Part shown: positions 47,132-57,366 of the stretch, in pieces | Numbering within the stretch: the first letter of the stretch is position 1 | How the letters are laid out: the number at the start of each line of letters is the position of its first letter | The notes under the pieces: generated by a model | Databases searched by the model: none | What the model was told of the DNA's origin: nothing | Seen by the model: only the letters and a program-made list of their open reading frames with translations | NCBI GenBank assembly: GCA_000720535.1 | Contig: JOAZ01000007.1 | Location: forward strand, 186,001-250,000 | Direction of reading: 5' to 3' | Origin: Streptomyces halstedii | GTDB taxonomy: Bacteria > Actinomycetota > Actinomycetes > Streptomycetales > Streptomycetaceae | Length of the DNA stretch: 64,000 bases | Position numbers and translations under genes: made by a program

Positions 47132-47770
47132 ATGACGATGGCAGCGGTAGACCACGCCTCCTCCCGGCGAGACGACGAGGACGGCGGGACGAGGACCTTC
47201 GGCGGCGGTCGCGCGCTCGCGCTGCTCCTGGTGATCACGGGAGCGGCCGGGCTGCTCGCCGCCTGGGTGATCACCATCGACAAGTTCAAGCTGCTGGAGG
47301 ACCCGAGCTTCACCCCGGGCTGCAGCCTGAACCCCGTCGTCGCCTGCGGCAACATCATGAAGAGCGAGCAGGCCTCCGCCTTCGGCTTCCCCAACCCGAT
47401 GCTCGGCATCGCCACCTACTCGGTGGTCATCGGCATCGGCATGGCCCTGCTGGCCGGAGCCCGCTTCCGCGCCTGGTACTGGCTCGGTCTGAACGCGGGC
47501 ACGCTGTTCGGCGTCGGGTTCTGCACCTGGCTCCAGTACCAGTCGCTGTACAACATCAACTCCCTCTGCCTCTGGTGCTGCCTGGCCTGGGTCGCCACGA
47601 TCGTCATGTTCTGCTACGTCACCGCGCACAACGTCAAGAACCGCGTCCTGCCCGCCCCGGCCTGGCTCAGGAACGGCCTGGCCGAGTTCCACTGGGTCCC
47701 GCCGGTGCTCTGGATCGGGGTCATCGGCATGCTGATCCTGACCCGCTGGTGGGACTTCTGGACCAGCTGA
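47132..47770 (+). CDS. Vitamin K epoxide reductase (VKOR) family protein
   Basis: 212 residues. Five membrane helices. The loop cysteines are C64 and C72 ([14 protein letters not shown]) and the active-site CxxC is C146/C149 in NSLCLWCC. Actinobacterial VKOR regenerates extracytoplasmic DsbA-type oxidases using menaquinone, replacing DsbB. No dedicated DsbA partner is beside it; the FrnE-like protein in this window is cytoplasmic. ATG 47132, with a second possible ATG at 47138. Confidence 0.92.
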   Translation: MTMAAVDHASSRRDDEDGGTRTFGGGRALALLLVITGAAGLLAAWVITIDKFKLLEDPSFTPGCSLNPVVACGNIMKSEQASAFGFPNPMLGIATYSVVIGIGMALLAGARFRAWYWLGLNAGTLFGVGFCTWLQYQSLYNINSLCLWCCLAWVATIVMFCYVTAHNVKNRVLPAPAWLRNGLAEFHWVPPVLWIGVIGMLILTRWWDFWTS

Positions 47771-47813
47771 GCGGCCGGGGGCGCTGTCAGTGGGGTGGCA
47801 TAGGCTTCCCCCT

Positions 47814-49187
47814 GTGGAGCCCGACCTCTTTACCGCAGCCGCCGAAGACCGCCAGGAGAAGGACCCGTCCAGCAGCCCCCTCGCTGTCCGGATGCGTCCC
47901 CGTACGCTCGACGAGGTCGTGGGCCAGCGGCATCTGCTCAAGCCGGGCTCACCGCTGCGCCGCCTCGTCGGCGGGGGCGACGGGGGACCGGCGGGCGCCT
48001 CCTCGGTGCTGCTATGGGGTCCGCCGGGCACCGGCAAGACGACCCTGGCGTACGTGGTCAGCAAGGCCACCGACAAGCGCTTCGTCGAGCTGTCCGCGAT
48101 CACGGCGGGCGTCAAGGAGGTCCGCGCCGTCATCGACGGGGCGCGCCGCGCCACCGGGGGCTTCGGCAAGGAGACCGTCCTCTTCCTCGACGAGATCCAC
48201 CGCTTCTCCAAGGCCCAGCAGGACTCCCTGCTCCCCGCCGTGGAGAACCGCTGGGTGACGCTGATCGCCGCCACCACCGAGAACCCGTACCACTCGATCA
48301 TCTCCCCGCTGCTGTCGCGCTCCCTGCTGCTGACCCTGGAGCCGCTCACCGACGAGGACCTGCGCGGGCTGCTGCGCCGGGCCGTGGCCGACGAGCGCGG
48401 TCTGACCGGCGCGGTCACCCTGCCCGAGGACGCCGAGGCACACCTGCTGCGGATCGCGGGCGGCGACGCCCGGCGCGCGCTGACCGCGCTGGAGGCGGCC
48501 GCCGGAGCGGCTCTGGCCAAGCGCGAGCCGGAGGTCACGCTGGAGACGCTGGAGGAGACCGTCGACCGGGCCGCCGTGAAGTACGACCGGGACGGCGACC
48601 AGCACTACGACGTGGCGAGCGCCCTGATCAAGTCGATCCGCGGATCGGACGTGGACGCGGCCCTGCACTATCTGGCCCGGATGATCGAGGCGGGGGAGGA
48701 CCCGAGGTTCATCGCCCGGCGGCTGATGATCTCCGCCAGCGAGGACATCGGGCTCGCGGATCCCACGGCGCTGCCCACCGCCGTGGCGGCGGCCCAGGCC
48801 GTCGCCTTGATCGGCTTCCCGGAGGCCGCGCTCACCCTGAGCCACGCCACGATCGCGCTGGCGCTGGCCCCCAAGTCCAACGCCGCGACGCTGGCGATCT
48901 CCGCCGCGCGGGAGGACGTGCGCCGGGGGCTGGCCGGCCCGGTCCCGGCCCATCTGCGTGACGGCCACTACCAGGGCGCCGCCAAGCTGGGCCACGCCCA
49001 GGGCTACATCTACCCGCACGACGTGCCCGGCGGAATCGCCGCCCAGGAGTACGCCCCGGAGGCCGTCCGGGGCAGGACCTACTACGAGCCCACGCGGTAC
49101 GGCGCGGAGGCGCGGTACGCGGACGTGGTGGAACGGGTCCGCGAGCGGCTCGGCCGAGGGGAGCCGGGCGGCACCACCCCGTCGTGA
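47814..49187 (+). CDS. rarA: Replication-associated recombination protein RarA (MgsA)
   Basis: 457 residues from GTG 47814. Opens [11 protein letters not shown], then [17 protein letters not shown], Walker [11 protein letters not shown], Walker [23 protein letters not shown], sensor [11 protein letters not shown] and the tetramerisation C-terminus ([23 protein letters not shown]). It acts at stalled replication forks. TAGGCT (47801-47806) ends seven bases before the start, so it is probably leaderless. Confidence 0.95.
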   Translation: MEPDLFTAAAEDRQEKDPSSSPLAVRMRPRTLDEVVGQRHLLKPGSPLRRLVGGGDGGPAGASSVLLWGPPGTGKTTLAYVVSKATDKRFVELSAITAGVKEVRAVIDGARRATGGFGKETVLFLDEIHRFSKAQQDSLLPAVENRWVTLIAATTENPYHSIISPLLSRSLLLTLEPLTDEDLRGLLRRAVADERGLTGAVTLPEDAEAHLLRIAGGDARRALTALEAAAGAALAKREPEVTLETLEETVDRAAVKYDRDGDQHYDVASALIKSIRGSDVDAALHYLARMIEAGEDPRFIARRLMISASEDIGLADPTALPTAVAAAQAVALIGFPEAALTLSHATIALALAPKSNAATLAISAAREDVRRGLAGPVPAHLRDGHYQGAAKLGHAQGYIYPHDVPGGIAAQEYAPEAVRGRTYYEPTRYGAEARYADVVERVRERLGRGEPGGTTPS

Positions 49188-49313
49188 CGCCGGTGGCCGG
49201 GATCGGTCACCCCGTGCCGGGGCGTTCGGCACCGGGGGCGTTCCGGGCTCGGTGCTCCATGGCCGGGGTGTCTCGGGCCCGGCGGGCCGCGCTTCCCGGC
49301 GGTCCGCCGCCCC

Positions 49314-50147
49314 TCAGTGGGCCGCCGCCTCGAAGAGGGTGTGCATCGCGCGGCGCAGCTCCCCGATGTCCCGTACGGGATCGGGGAATTCGAAGCGTGC
49401 GTCGAAGCAGGCCGCCTCGCTCTCGATGAACCGGACCCGCAGGCCGAAGCGGTCCAGCGCGACCGGCACCGCGCGCGGCGCGCCCGTCGCCCGGCCGTTC
49501 GCGGTCCGCTCACCGAGCAGGGTGGCGAGGGTGGCCATCTGCTCGCCGTGGGCGGCGTGCAGATGCTGGAGCAGCTCCGCCTCATGGGTGACCAGCGGAT
49601 CCGCGACGGCGTCCCGGAAGGCGTCCGGTCCGACCATCTCCGCGCCCCAGAGGTCGTCGACGGAGGCCTCACCGAACTCCAGCCGGAGCGTCATCCGGCC
49701 GGGTCCCGCGAGCCCCGGAACGGCGGTGAGCCACCCGGTGACCCTGGCCCGCCCCCGGATCCGGTGCGGGACGGAGACCGGAGCCACGTCGGTGAGTTCC
49801 AGCGCCGCGGTCAGCTCGTCGCCCTGGGCGTGGGTGGCGGCCCGCACGGCGGGGGAGCCGGCGGCGAAGCCGAGGAACAGATCCCCGTCCGGACCGACCG
49901 CCCGGCTGTCCGGCATGAGCTGCACCGGGTGGACCACCTGGAGCCCTGGTACGAGCAGCACGGACGAGCAGGTACTCTGTACGAGAGTTCGTGTGCGCTC
50001 GGCTGCTGACGGCAGCCGGGTGGTTTCTGGCCCGCTGGGACGCGGCTGACCACGATCAGATCGGCCTTCCGTCATCGCGGCGCCTTCGTGTGCGCCGTCG
50101 CTGTCTGTGCTGTCCGTGACGTGAGTGGTGTTCCCAGGGCGAGACAT
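49314..50147 (-). CDS. DUF2470-containing protein (HugZ-like, heme/iron related)
   Basis: 277 residues from the ATG at 50147 (AAGGAG site). The N-terminal part (about 50-170) resembles the split-barrel flavin/heme-binding fold; the C-terminus (about 185-277) is DUF2470, with HEAELLQHLHAAHGEQMATLA and LDRFGLRVRF, found at the end of heme-utilisation proteins of the HugZ group. A near-consensus iron box lies 15 bases upstream of the start, so iron-dependent repression is likely. Whether it binds or degrades heme is unproven. Confidence 0.78.
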   Translation of the reverse strand: MSRPGNTTHVTDSTDSDGAHEGAAMTEGRSDRGQPRPSGPETTRLPSAAERTRTLVQSTCSSVLLVPGLQVVHPVQLMPDSRAVGPDGDLFLGFAAGSPAVRAATHAQGDELTAALELTDVAPVSVPHRIRGRARVTGWLTAVPGLAGPGRMTLRLEFGEASVDDLWGAEMVGPDAFRDAVADPLVTHEAELLQHLHAAHGEQMATLATLLGERTANGRATGAPRAVPVALDRFGLRVRFIESEAACFDARFEFPDPVRDIGELRRAMHTLFEAAAH

Positions 50148-50161
50148 GCGATCTCCTTGAG

Positions 50162-50180
50162 TAAGGTAAGCCTAACCTAA
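50162..50180. promoter_or_regulatory. DtxR/DmdR-type iron box
   Basis: The 19 bases TAAGGTAAGCCTAACCTAA match the DtxR palindrome TTAGGTTAGSCTAACCTAA at 17 of 19 positions. The box lies between the divergent DUF2470 gene (start 50147) and rpsD (start 50204), overlapping the likely -10 region (TAGGCT on the minus strand) of the former. Iron-loaded DmdR should repress at least the DUF2470 gene. Confidence 0.82.
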
Positions 50181-50203
50181 CCTACAACGGAGGTCTGGAG
50201 AAC

Positions 50204-50818
50204 GTGCCTAACCAGTCGCGTCCCAAGGTCAAGAAGTCGCGTGCCCTCGGCATCGCCCTGACGCCGAAGGCTGTCAAGTACTTCGAGGCGCGCCCCTACC
50301 CGCCGGGCGAGCACGGCCGTGGCCGCAAGCAGAACTCGGACTACAAGGTCCGTCTGCTGGAGAAGCAGCGCCTGCGCGCCCAGTACGACATCAGCGAGCG
50401 CCAGATGGCGCGCGCCTACGACCGCGCCCGTAAGGCCGAGGGCAAGACGGGCGAGGCGCTGGTCGTCGAGCTGGAGCGCCGCCTCGACGCCCTGGTCCTG
50501 CGTTCGGGCATCGCCCGCACCATCTACCAGGCCCGTCAGATGGTCGTCCACGGCCACATCGAGGTCAACGGCGGCAAGGTCGACAAGCCGTCCTTCCGCG
50601 TGCGTCCCGACGACGTCGTGCAGGTCCGCGAGCGCAGCCGCTCCAAGGTCCCCTTCCAGGTGGCCCGCGAGGGTGGTTACGACACCGACGGCGAGACGCC
50701 GCGCTACCTCCAGGTGAACCTGAAGGCCCTGGCCTTCCGCCTGGACCGTGACCCGAACCGCAAGGAAATTCCGGTCATCTGCGACGAGCAGCTCGTCGTC
50801 GAGTACTACGCCCGCTGA
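50204..50818 (+). CDS. rpsD: 30S ribosomal protein S4
   Basis: 204 residues from GTG 50204. [28 protein letters not shown], then the S4 RNA-binding domain [34 protein letters not shown]. The N-terminus lacks the CxxC zinc ribbon seen in some S4 proteins, so it is the zinc-free type. It stands outside any ribosomal-protein operon, in front of a convergent regulator gene, with the iron box in its upstream region. Confidence 0.96.
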   Translation: MPNQSRPKVKKSRALGIALTPKAVKYFEARPYPPGEHGRGRKQNSDYKVRLLEKQRLRAQYDISERQMARAYDRARKAEGKTGEALVVELERRLDALVLRSGIARTIYQARQMVVHGHIEVNGGKVDKPSFRVRPDDVVQVRERSRSKVPFQVAREGGYDTDGETPRYLQVNLKALAFRLDRDPNRKEIPVICDEQLVVEYYAR

Positions 50819-50835
50819 TCCAGGCGTAGTCACCG

Positions 50836-53091
50836 TCAGAGCTCGGGCCCGCCCCTCCCTGTCGTCCGGGAGGTGGCGGGCCTTCGCGCGTCCGGGCCCG
50901 CCCCCTCCCCGCCGTCCGCCTCCCCCGCGTCCGCCTCCGCGCCGGCGGCCCCCGCGCCCGTCCCGCGCGGTGTCTGCCCGCCGTCCCGTCCGCCGGGCAT
51001 CCGGGCGCCCACCGCCCGCGCCACGGCGTCCTCCGCGGCCAGCCGGCGTCCGGCGCGCCTCGCCGCCTCGTACCGCTCGCCGCCGAGCGCCTCCCGGGCC
51101 AGCTCCGCGCACCGCGTCCGGGGCCGCCCGTAATGGACCGACCCGAACAGCGGGAGCCCCACCGACGGCCAGATCCGCTCCGCCGCCCCCTGGAGCACCG
51201 CACCCTCGGCCGCGTCCCCCTCGACCGCCGTGACCAGGGCGAGCAGTTCCAGCGAGAGCACCGTGCCCAGCAGGTCGTGGAAGGTGTGCGCGATGGTCAG
51301 GCACTCCCGCAGCATCCGCCGGGCCCGCCCGCCGTGCCCGTGGTGCAGGGCGGTGTAGGCCAGGACGTACAGGGCGTAGGCCAGGGTCCAGCGCTCCCCG
51401 TGGTCCTCGCAGATCTCCCGGACCTCCTGGCAGATCCGTGCCGCCTCGTCCAGATCGCCCTCGAACCCCACCGTCATCGCCAGCTCGACCCGGGCCATCA
51501 GCACGGTGCTGTTCAGCTCACCGGCCTCCTGGTAGCGGTCCAGCGCCTCCCGCAGCAGCTCCCGCGCGCGCGGCAGGTCGTCGGTCACCAGCGCCAGGCA
51601 CCCGGTGCGGTGCACCGCGTACGCCACGGCGGCCGCGTCCCCCGAGAGCTCACCGGCCTCACGGCACTCCAGCAGGGCCGGGACCGCGCCGGCCGGGTCG
51701 CCCTGGAGCACCGCCACGTATCCGAGCACCCACAGCGCCTTCAGCCGGGACGTGTCGTGCCCCGACTCCTCCTCCAGCACGTGGTCCAGCCAGTGGCGGC
51801 CCTCCGCGAGACGGCCGCAGCCCGCCCAGTAGAACCAGAGCGCGCCCGCCAGGTGCTGGGCGAGGCGGACCTCCTCCGGGCTCTCCATCGAGTACTCCAT
51901 CGCCCGGCGCAGATTGGGCAGCTCGCGGTCGACCCGGGCCGCCGCCTCCGCCTGCCGGGGGCCGAACCAGTCCAGCTCGCACCAGGTCGCGAGCCCCAGG
52001 AACCAGTCCCGGTGCCTGCGGCGCATCCGCCCGGTGTCCCCGGCCGCCTCCAGCCACTGGGCGCCGTACTCCCGCACGGTGTCCAGCAGCCGGTAGCGGC
52101 CGGCCGCCCCGGTGTCCTCGCGCATCACCACGGACTGCGCGAGGAGGTCGTCGAGCACGTCGAGCACCGACCCGGCCGGCAGACCGCGGCCGCCGCAGAC
52201 GTACTCCGCGGCCTCCAGGTCGAACGACCCGGCGAACACCGACAACCGCGCCCAGAGCAGCCGGTGCCCGGGTTCGCACAGCTCATGGCTCCAGCCGACC
52301 GCCGTCCGCAGGGTCTGGTGGCGGGGGAGCGCGGCGCGGCCGCCCCCGGTCAGCAGCCGGAACCGGTCGTCCAGCCGGTGCAGCACCTGCTCCATCGACA
52401 GGGCGCGCATCCGCCCCGCCGCCAGTTCCACGGCGAGCGGGATGCCGTCGAGGCGCCGGCACAGGTCCCGGGCGGTGTCCCGGTCCGCGCCGGTCAGCGT
52501 GAAGTCCGGCCGCACGGCGCGGGCCCGCCGGGCGAGGAGCTCCACCGCGTCCTCGTCCGCCATCGGCGCCAGCGTGAACGTGTGCTCGCCCTCCACCCGC
52601 AGTGGGCACCGGCCCGCCGCGAGGACCGTCAGCCCGGGCGCCCGGAGCAGCAACTCCCGTACCAGTCCGGCGCAGGCCGCGGCCAGATGCTCGAACCCGT
52701 CGATCACCAGCAGGAGTCGGCGTTCGGCGCAGTACTCCAGCAGTGCCGTGCGCGGGGGTCTGCGGGTGTGGTCTGTGAGGCCCACCGCCTCGGCCACGGC
52801 GTGGTCGAGCAGCGCCGGTTCGCGGACGGTTGAGAGCCCGGCGAGCCGCACCCCGTCGCAGTACCGTTTCTCCACGCGGGCCGCGATCCTGGTGGCGCAA
52901 CGGGTCTTGCCGATCCCGGCCCCGCCCGTCACCGTCACCAGCCGGGACTCTCCGAGGAGCGCTTCGAGCCGGGTCAGTTCCGCCACGCGCCCCACGAACG
53001 CGTCCAGTTCGGCGGGGAGGCTCCCACGGCCCCGCGCGGACGGGGATTCCGCGTCGTCGGGCAGGGGAGAGGGGTGCTGAGGGTGTCGCAT
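50836..53091 (-). CDS. STAND-type ATPase regulator with TPR-like repeats, no HTH seen
   Basis: 751 residues from the ATG at 53091. P-loop VTGGAGIGKT (about 54-63), Walker B-like LLLVIDGFEHL, then RLDGIPLAVELAAGRM and VGWSHELC of the NB-ARC/STAND fold, followed by TPR-like helical repeats (RRAMEYSMESPEEVRLAQHLAGALWF; ARELLREALDRYQEAGELN). This is the architecture of LuxR- and AfsR-type actinobacterial regulators, but the C-terminal LuxR helix-turn-helix is absent; the last 80 residues are Gly/Ala/Glu/Asp-rich low complexity. There is no SARP domain at the front. A 30-bp palindrome sits just before the start. Confidence 0.85.
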   Translation of the reverse strand: MRHPQHPSPLPDDAESPSARGRGSLPAELDAFVGRVAELTRLEALLGESRLVTVTGGAGIGKTRCATRIAARVEKRYCDGVRLAGLSTVREPALLDHAVAEAVGLTDHTRRPPRTALLEYCAERRLLLVIDGFEHLAAACAGLVRELLLRAPGLTVLAAGRCPLRVEGEHTFTLAPMADEDAVELLARRARAVRPDFTLTGADRDTARDLCRRLDGIPLAVELAAGRMRALSMEQVLHRLDDRFRLLTGGGRAALPRHQTLRTAVGWSHELCEPGHRLLWARLSVFAGSFDLEAAEYVCGGRGLPAGSVLDVLDDLLAQSVVMREDTGAAGRYRLLDTVREYGAQWLEAAGDTGRMRRRHRDWFLGLATWCELDWFGPRQAEAAARVDRELPNLRRAMEYSMESPEEVRLAQHLAGALWFYWAGCGRLAEGRHWLDHVLEEESGHDTSRLKALWVLGYVAVLQGDPAGAVPALLECREAGELSGDAAAVAYAVHRTGCLALVTDDLPRARELLREALDRYQEAGELNSTVLMARVELAMTVGFEGDLDEAARICQEVREICEDHGERWTLAYALYVLAYTALHHGHGGRARRMLRECLTIAHTFHDLLGTVLSLELLALVTAVEGDAAEGAVLQGAAERIWPSVGLPLFGSVHYGRPRTRCAELAREALGGERYEAARRAGRRLAAEDAVARAVGARMPGGRDGGQTPRGTGAGAAGAEADAGEADGGEGAGPDARRPATSRTTGRGGPEL
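50846..50882. terminator. Bidirectional terminator rpsD / STAND regulator
   Basis: A 14-bp stem with a single bulged T (50846-50859 with 50868-50882) and an 8-nt loop, 28 bases after rpsD and inside the last codons of the converging regulator gene. Confidence 0.68.
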
Positions 53092-53096
53092 GGGAC

Positions 53097-53126
53097 ACGC
53101 AGCGTACGCGTACGCGTGCGCTGCGT
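53097..53126. promoter_or_regulatory. Near-perfect 30-bp palindrome at the STAND regulator start
   Basis: Arms 53097-53111 and 53112-53126 pair at 14 of 15 positions (only 53105/53118 mismatch), with ACGCAGCG/CGCTGCGT outer and ACGCGT inner blocks. It begins five bases upstream of the start codon, covering where a ribosome site would be. It is a probable operator, possibly autoregulatory. Confidence 0.65.
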
Positions 53127-53307
53127 ACAAACGCCCCCTCCCCGACGCCGCCTCGCCCACCGGAAACGGGGTACGGGGCGCGACGTCCGGCGCGATAGGC
53201 TCAAGGGAGGACGACGACCGGCCGCGGTGGCGGTACACCCGGGCCGGGCGTCGCGGCCAAGGACGAAGCCCCGTCCGGGGCGATCGACGAGCAGAGAGCG
53301 GTGCGCT

Positions 53308-53763
53308 GTGTCCGGTGGAGAGGTGGCCGGGATCCTGGTGGCCGTCTTCTGGGCGATCCTGGTGTCCTTCCTCGCCGTGGTGCTGGTGAGGCTGGCCCAG
53401 ACGCTCAAGGCGACCACCGCGCTGGTGGCGGACGTGACCGAACAGGCCGTGCCGCTGCTCGCCGACGCCTCCGCGACACTGCGCTCCGCGCAGACCCAGC
53501 TCGACAAGGTGGACGCCATCGCGAGTGACGTGCAGGAGGTCACCTCCAACGCCTCCGCGCTCTCCACCACCGTCGCCTCGACCTTCGGCGGGCCGCTCGT
53601 GAAGGTCGCCGCGTTCGGCTACGGGGTGCGGCAGGCGCTCGGCCGCCGCACCGAGCCGGAGCCGGACCGTCGGACCCCCCGCCGCACGGTGATCGTCGGC
53701 CGTACCGTGCCGTCCGCCCGCAAGAAGCGGAACGCCCGAAACCCCCGCGGACAGAAGGACTGA
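53308..53763 (+). CDS. DUF948-family membrane protein
   Basis: 151 residues from GTG 53308. One N-terminal helix (GILVAVFWAILVSFLAVVLVRLAQTL) and a coiled segment (ATTALVADVTEQAVPLLADASATLRSAQTQLDKVD), then FGGPLVKVAAFGYGVRQAL and a basic tail (KKRNARNPRG). DUF948 proteins are general membrane-associated stress proteins of unknown role. TAGGCT at 53196-53201 may be its -10. It is seven bases from the next gene. Confidence 0.85.
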   Translation: MSGGEVAGILVAVFWAILVSFLAVVLVRLAQTLKATTALVADVTEQAVPLLADASATLRSAQTQLDKVDAIASDVQEVTSNASALSTTVASTFGGPLVKVAAFGYGVRQALGRRTEPEPDRRTPRRTVIVGRTVPSARKKRNARNPRGQKD

Positions 53764-53770
53764 CCCAGCG

Positions 53771-54115
53771 ATGTTCCGCCGTACGTTCTGGTTCACCGCC
53801 GGCGCAGCCGCCGGCGTCTGGGCCACCACCAAGGTCAACGCCAAGATCAGGCGGCTCACCCCCGAGAGCCTCGCGGCGCAGGCCGCCGACAAGGCGGTCG
53901 AGACGGGTCACCGGCTGAAGGACTTCGCCCTCGACGTGCGCGAGGGCATGGTCCGGCGGGAGGCCGAACTGGGCGGCGCGCTGGGCCTGGAGGCACCGGT
54001 CGACCGCGACCTCCCGGTGCGCGGACACCTCGCCGTCGAGGGCTCCGAACCGCACCGCGTCACCCCCCGTCGCACCCTCCCCTACAACTCGGACAACCGG
54101 AATGAGGACCACTGA
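53771..54115 (+). CDS. DUF6167-like membrane protein
   Basis: 114 residues. The start [41 protein letters not shown] has a single short hydrophobic helix and a conserved basic turn, followed by a soluble helix ([16 protein letters not shown]) and a His/Arg-rich tail. Function unknown. Found between DUF948 and alaS; its stop overlaps the alaS start (TGATG). Confidence 0.75.
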   Translation: MFRRTFWFTAGAAAGVWATTKVNAKIRRLTPESLAAQAADKAVETGHRLKDFALDVREGMVRREAELGGALGLEAPVDRDLPVRGHLAVEGSEPHRVTPRRTLPYNSDNRNEDH

Positions 54116-56784
54116 TGGAGTCGGCTGAAATTCGCCGCCGCTGGCTGAGCTTCTTCGAGGAGCGTGGCCACACCGCCGTGCCCTCGGCGTCGCTCATCGC
54201 GGACGACCCGACTCTGCTGCTGGTCCCCGCGGGCATGGTTCCCTTCAAGCCGTACTTCCTCGGCGAGGTCAAGCCGCCCGCCCCGCGCGTCACCAGCGTG
54301 CAGAAGTGCGTCCGCACGCCGGACATCGAAGAGGTCGGCAAGACCACCCGGCACGGCACGTTCTTCCAGATGTGCGGCAACTTCTCCTTCGGCGACTACT
54401 TCAAGGAAGGGGCCATCCGGTTCGCCTGGGAGGCCCTGACGAACTCCGTCGCCGAGGGCGGTTACGGCCTCGACCCCGAGCGCCTGTGGATCACCGTCTA
54501 CCTCGACGACGACGAGGCCGAGGAGATCTGGCGCGAGAAGATCGGCGTCCCGGCCGAGCGCATCCAGCGCCTGGGCAAGGCGGACAACTTCTGGTCCATG
54601 GGCGTCCCCGGCCCCTGCGGCCCGTGCTCGGAGATCAACTACGACCGCGGCCCCGAGTTCGGCGCCGAGGGCGGCCCCGCCGTCAACGACGAGCGGTACG
54701 TGGAGATCTGGAACCTGGTCTTCATGCAGTACGAGCGCGGTGCCGGCGAGGGCAAGGACGACTTCCCGATCCTGGGCGACCTCCCCTCCAAGAACATCGA
54801 CACCGGTCTCGGCCTGGAACGCCTCGCGATGATCCTCCAGGGCGTCCAGAACATGTACGAGACCGACACCCTGCGCGTCGTCATGGACAAGGCCACCGAG
54901 CTCACCGGTGTCCGCTACGGCGCCGAGCACGGCTCCGACGTCTCGCTGCGCGTCGTCGCCGACCACATCCGTACGTCGGTCATGCTCATCGGCGACGGCG
55001 TCACCCCCGGCAACGAGGGCCGCGGCTACGTGCTGCGCCGCATCATGCGCCGCGCCATCCGCAACATGCGGCTGCTGGGCGCCACCGGGCACGTCGTCAA
55101 GGACCTGGTCGACGTGGTGGTCGACACGATGGGGCAGCAGTACCCGGAGCTGATCACCGACCGCAGGCGCATCGAGACGGTCGCCCTCGCCGAGGAGGCC
55201 GCCTTCCTCAAGGCCCTCAAGGGCGGTACGAACATCCTCGACACCGCCGTCACCGAGACCAAGGCCGCCGGCGGCAGGGTCCTGGCCGGCGACAAGGCGT
55301 TCCTGCTCCACGACACCTGGGGCTTCCCGATCGACCTCACCCTGGAGATGGCCGCCGAACAGGGCCTCTCGGTGGACGAGGACGGCTTCCGCCGCCTGAT
55401 GAAGGAGCAGCGGGAGCGCGCCAAGGCCGACGCCAGGGCCAAGAAGACCGGCCACGCCGACCTGTCCGCCTACCGCGCGGTCGCCGACGCCTCCGGGACC
55501 ACCGAGTTCACCGGCTACACCTCCACCCAGGACGAGACGAGCGTCGTCGGCCTGCTCGTGGACGGCCTGCCCTCGCCCGCCGCCACCGAGGGCGACGACG
55601 TCGAGGTCGTCCTGGACCGCACCCCGTTCTACGCCGAGGGCGGCGGCCAGCTCGCGGACCAGGGCCGCATCCGGCTCGACACCGGCGCCGTGATCCGGGT
55701 CCACGACGTGCAGCAGCCGGTCCCGGGCGTCACCGTCCACAAGGGCACGGTGCAGGTCGGCGAGGTGACGGTCGGCGCCTCCGCCTACGCCTCCATCGAC
55801 GTCACCCGCCGCCGCGCCATCGCCCGCGCCCACAGCGCCACCCACCTCACCCACCAGGCGCTGCGCGACGCGCTGGGCCCGACCGCCGCCCAGGCCGGCT
55901 CGGAGAACTCCCCCGGCCGCTTCCGCTTCGACTTCGGCTCGCCCGCCGCTGTACCCGGCACGGTCCTCACCGACGTCGAGCAGAAGATCAACGAGGTCCT
56001 CGCCCGGGAGCTCGACGTCCAGGCCGAGGTCATGTCCATCGACGAGGCCAAGAAGCAGGGCGCCATCGCGGAGTTCGGGGAGAAGTACGGCGAGCGGGTC
56101 CGCGTCGTGACCATCGGTGACTTCTCCAAGGAGCTGTGCGGCGGCACGCACGTCCACAACACCGCCCAGCTGGGTCTGGTCAAGCTGCTCGGGGAGTCGT
56201 CCATCGGCTCCGGGGTGCGCCGCATCGAGGCCCTGGTCGGCGTCGACGCGTACAGCTTCCTCGCCAAGGAGCACACGGTCCTCGCCCAGCTCCAGGAGCT
56301 GGTCAAGGGCCGTCCCGAGGAGCTTCCCGAGAAGATCTCCGGCATGCTCGGCAAGCTGAAGGACGCCGAGAAGGAGATCGAGAAGTTCCGCGCGGAGAAG
56401 GTGCTCCAGGCCGCCGCCGGACTCGTGGAGTCCGCCAAGGACGTGCGCGGAGTCGCCCTGGTCACCGGCCAGGTGCCGGACGGCACCACGGCCGACGACC
56501 TGCGCAAGCTCGTCCTGGACGTGCGCGGCCGGATCCAGGGCGGCCGGCCGGCCGTCGTGGCCCTGTTCACCACGGCCAACGGCCGTCCGCTGACGGTCAT
56601 CGCCACCAACGAGGCCGCCCGCGAACGCGGCCTCAAGGCCGGTGACCTCGTCCGTACCGCCGCCAAGACCCTCGGCGGCGGAGGCGGCGGCAAGCCGGAC
56701 GTCGCCCAGGGCGGCGGCCAGAACCCGGACGCCGTCGGGGACGCCGTCGCCGCCGTCGAGCGCCTCGTCATCGAGACGGCGTGA
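54115..56784 (+). CDS. alaS: Alanine--tRNA ligase
   Basis: 889 residues. Class II core ([18 protein letters not shown]-like, [20 protein letters not shown]-like [12 protein letters not shown]), [27 protein letters not shown], editing domain zinc site [12 protein letters not shown] and [11 protein letters not shown], and the C-terminal C-Ala domain with [18 protein letters not shown]. It is coupled to DUF6167 and to ruvX by overlaps (its stop TGA lies in GTGA). Confidence 0.97.
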   Translation: MESAEIRRRWLSFFEERGHTAVPSASLIADDPTLLLVPAGMVPFKPYFLGEVKPPAPRVTSVQKCVRTPDIEEVGKTTRHGTFFQMCGNFSFGDYFKEGAIRFAWEALTNSVAEGGYGLDPERLWITVYLDDDEAEEIWREKIGVPAERIQRLGKADNFWSMGVPGPCGPCSEINYDRGPEFGAEGGPAVNDERYVEIWNLVFMQYERGAGEGKDDFPILGDLPSKNIDTGLGLERLAMILQGVQNMYETDTLRVVMDKATELTGVRYGAEHGSDVSLRVVADHIRTSVMLIGDGVTPGNEGRGYVLRRIMRRAIRNMRLLGATGHVVKDLVDVVVDTMGQQYPELITDRRRIETVALAEEAAFLKALKGGTNILDTAVTETKAAGGRVLAGDKAFLLHDTWGFPIDLTLEMAAEQGLSVDEDGFRRLMKEQRERAKADARAKKTGHADLSAYRAVADASGTTEFTGYTSTQDETSVVGLLVDGLPSPAATEGDDVEVVLDRTPFYAEGGGQLADQGRIRLDTGAVIRVHDVQQPVPGVTVHKGTVQVGEVTVGASAYASIDVTRRRAIARAHSATHLTHQALRDALGPTAAQAGSENSPGRFRFDFGSPAAVPGTVLTDVEQKINEVLARELDVQAEVMSIDEAKKQGAIAEFGEKYGERVRVVTIGDFSKELCGGTHVHNTAQLGLVKLLGESSIGSGVRRIEALVGVDAYSFLAKEHTVLAQLQELVKGRPEELPEKISGMLGKLKDAEKEIEKFRAEKVLQAAAGLVESAKDVRGVALVTGQVPDGTTADDLRKLVLDVRGRIQGGRPAVVALFTTANGRPLTVIATNEAARERGLKAGDLVRTAAKTLGGGGGGKPDVAQGGGQNPDAVGDAVAAVERLVIETA

Positions 56785-57266
56785 CGGCGGGGACGACGCG
56801 GATGCGCCGCGGACGCCGACTGGCGATCGACGTCGGGGACGCCCGGATCGGGGTCGCCTCCTGCGACCCCGACGGGATCCTCGCCACGCCGGTGGAGACC
56901 GTGCCGGGACGTGACGTCCCGGCCGCCCACCGGCGGCTCGGCCGGATCGTCGAGGAGTACGAGCCGATCGAGGTCGTCGTCGGGCTGCCCCGCTCGCTGG
57001 GCGGCGGCGAAGGCCCTGCGGCCGTCAAGGTCCGCGCCTTCGCCCAGGTGCTCGCCCGGGGGATCGCCCCGGTCCCGGTGCGCCTGGTCGACGAGAGGAT
57101 GACCACAGTGACGGCCAGTCAGGGGCTGCGCGCTTCGGGCGTGACGTCCAAGAAGGGCCGTTCCGTGATCGACCAGGCTGCCGCTGTGGTGATCCTCCAG
57201 AACGCTCTGGAGTCCGAACGGGCGTCAGGCACCGCCCCTGGTGAGGGCGTCGAAGTGGTTGCCTGA
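56781..57266 (+). CDS. ruvX: Putative pre-16S rRNA nuclease / Holliday junction resolvase-like YqgF (RuvX)
   Basis: 161 residues from GTG 56781 (alternative ATG 56802). RNase H fold: [18 protein letters not shown] (motif Asp), [27 protein letters not shown] (Glu) and the last Asp in [13 protein letters not shown]. Known in E. coli to finish 16S rRNA processing. GTGA overlap with alaS: the alaS-yqgF-mltG-aroE order is shared with mycobacteria. Confidence 0.92.
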   Translation: MTAGTTRMRRGRRLAIDVGDARIGVASCDPDGILATPVETVPGRDVPAAHRRLGRIVEEYEPIEVVVGLPRSLGGGEGPAAVKVRAFAQVLARGIAPVPVRLVDERMTTVTASQGLRASGVTSKKGRSVIDQAAAVVILQNALESERASGTAPGEGVEVVA

Positions 57267-57366
57267 TCGCGATACGGTAACGTTCCGCGCGATGCGCCGG
57301 TGTTCGAACAGACACCGCACAGCCAAGCGAAGAGACGGAACGTCGTCTCGCGGCTCTAGGGGATCG

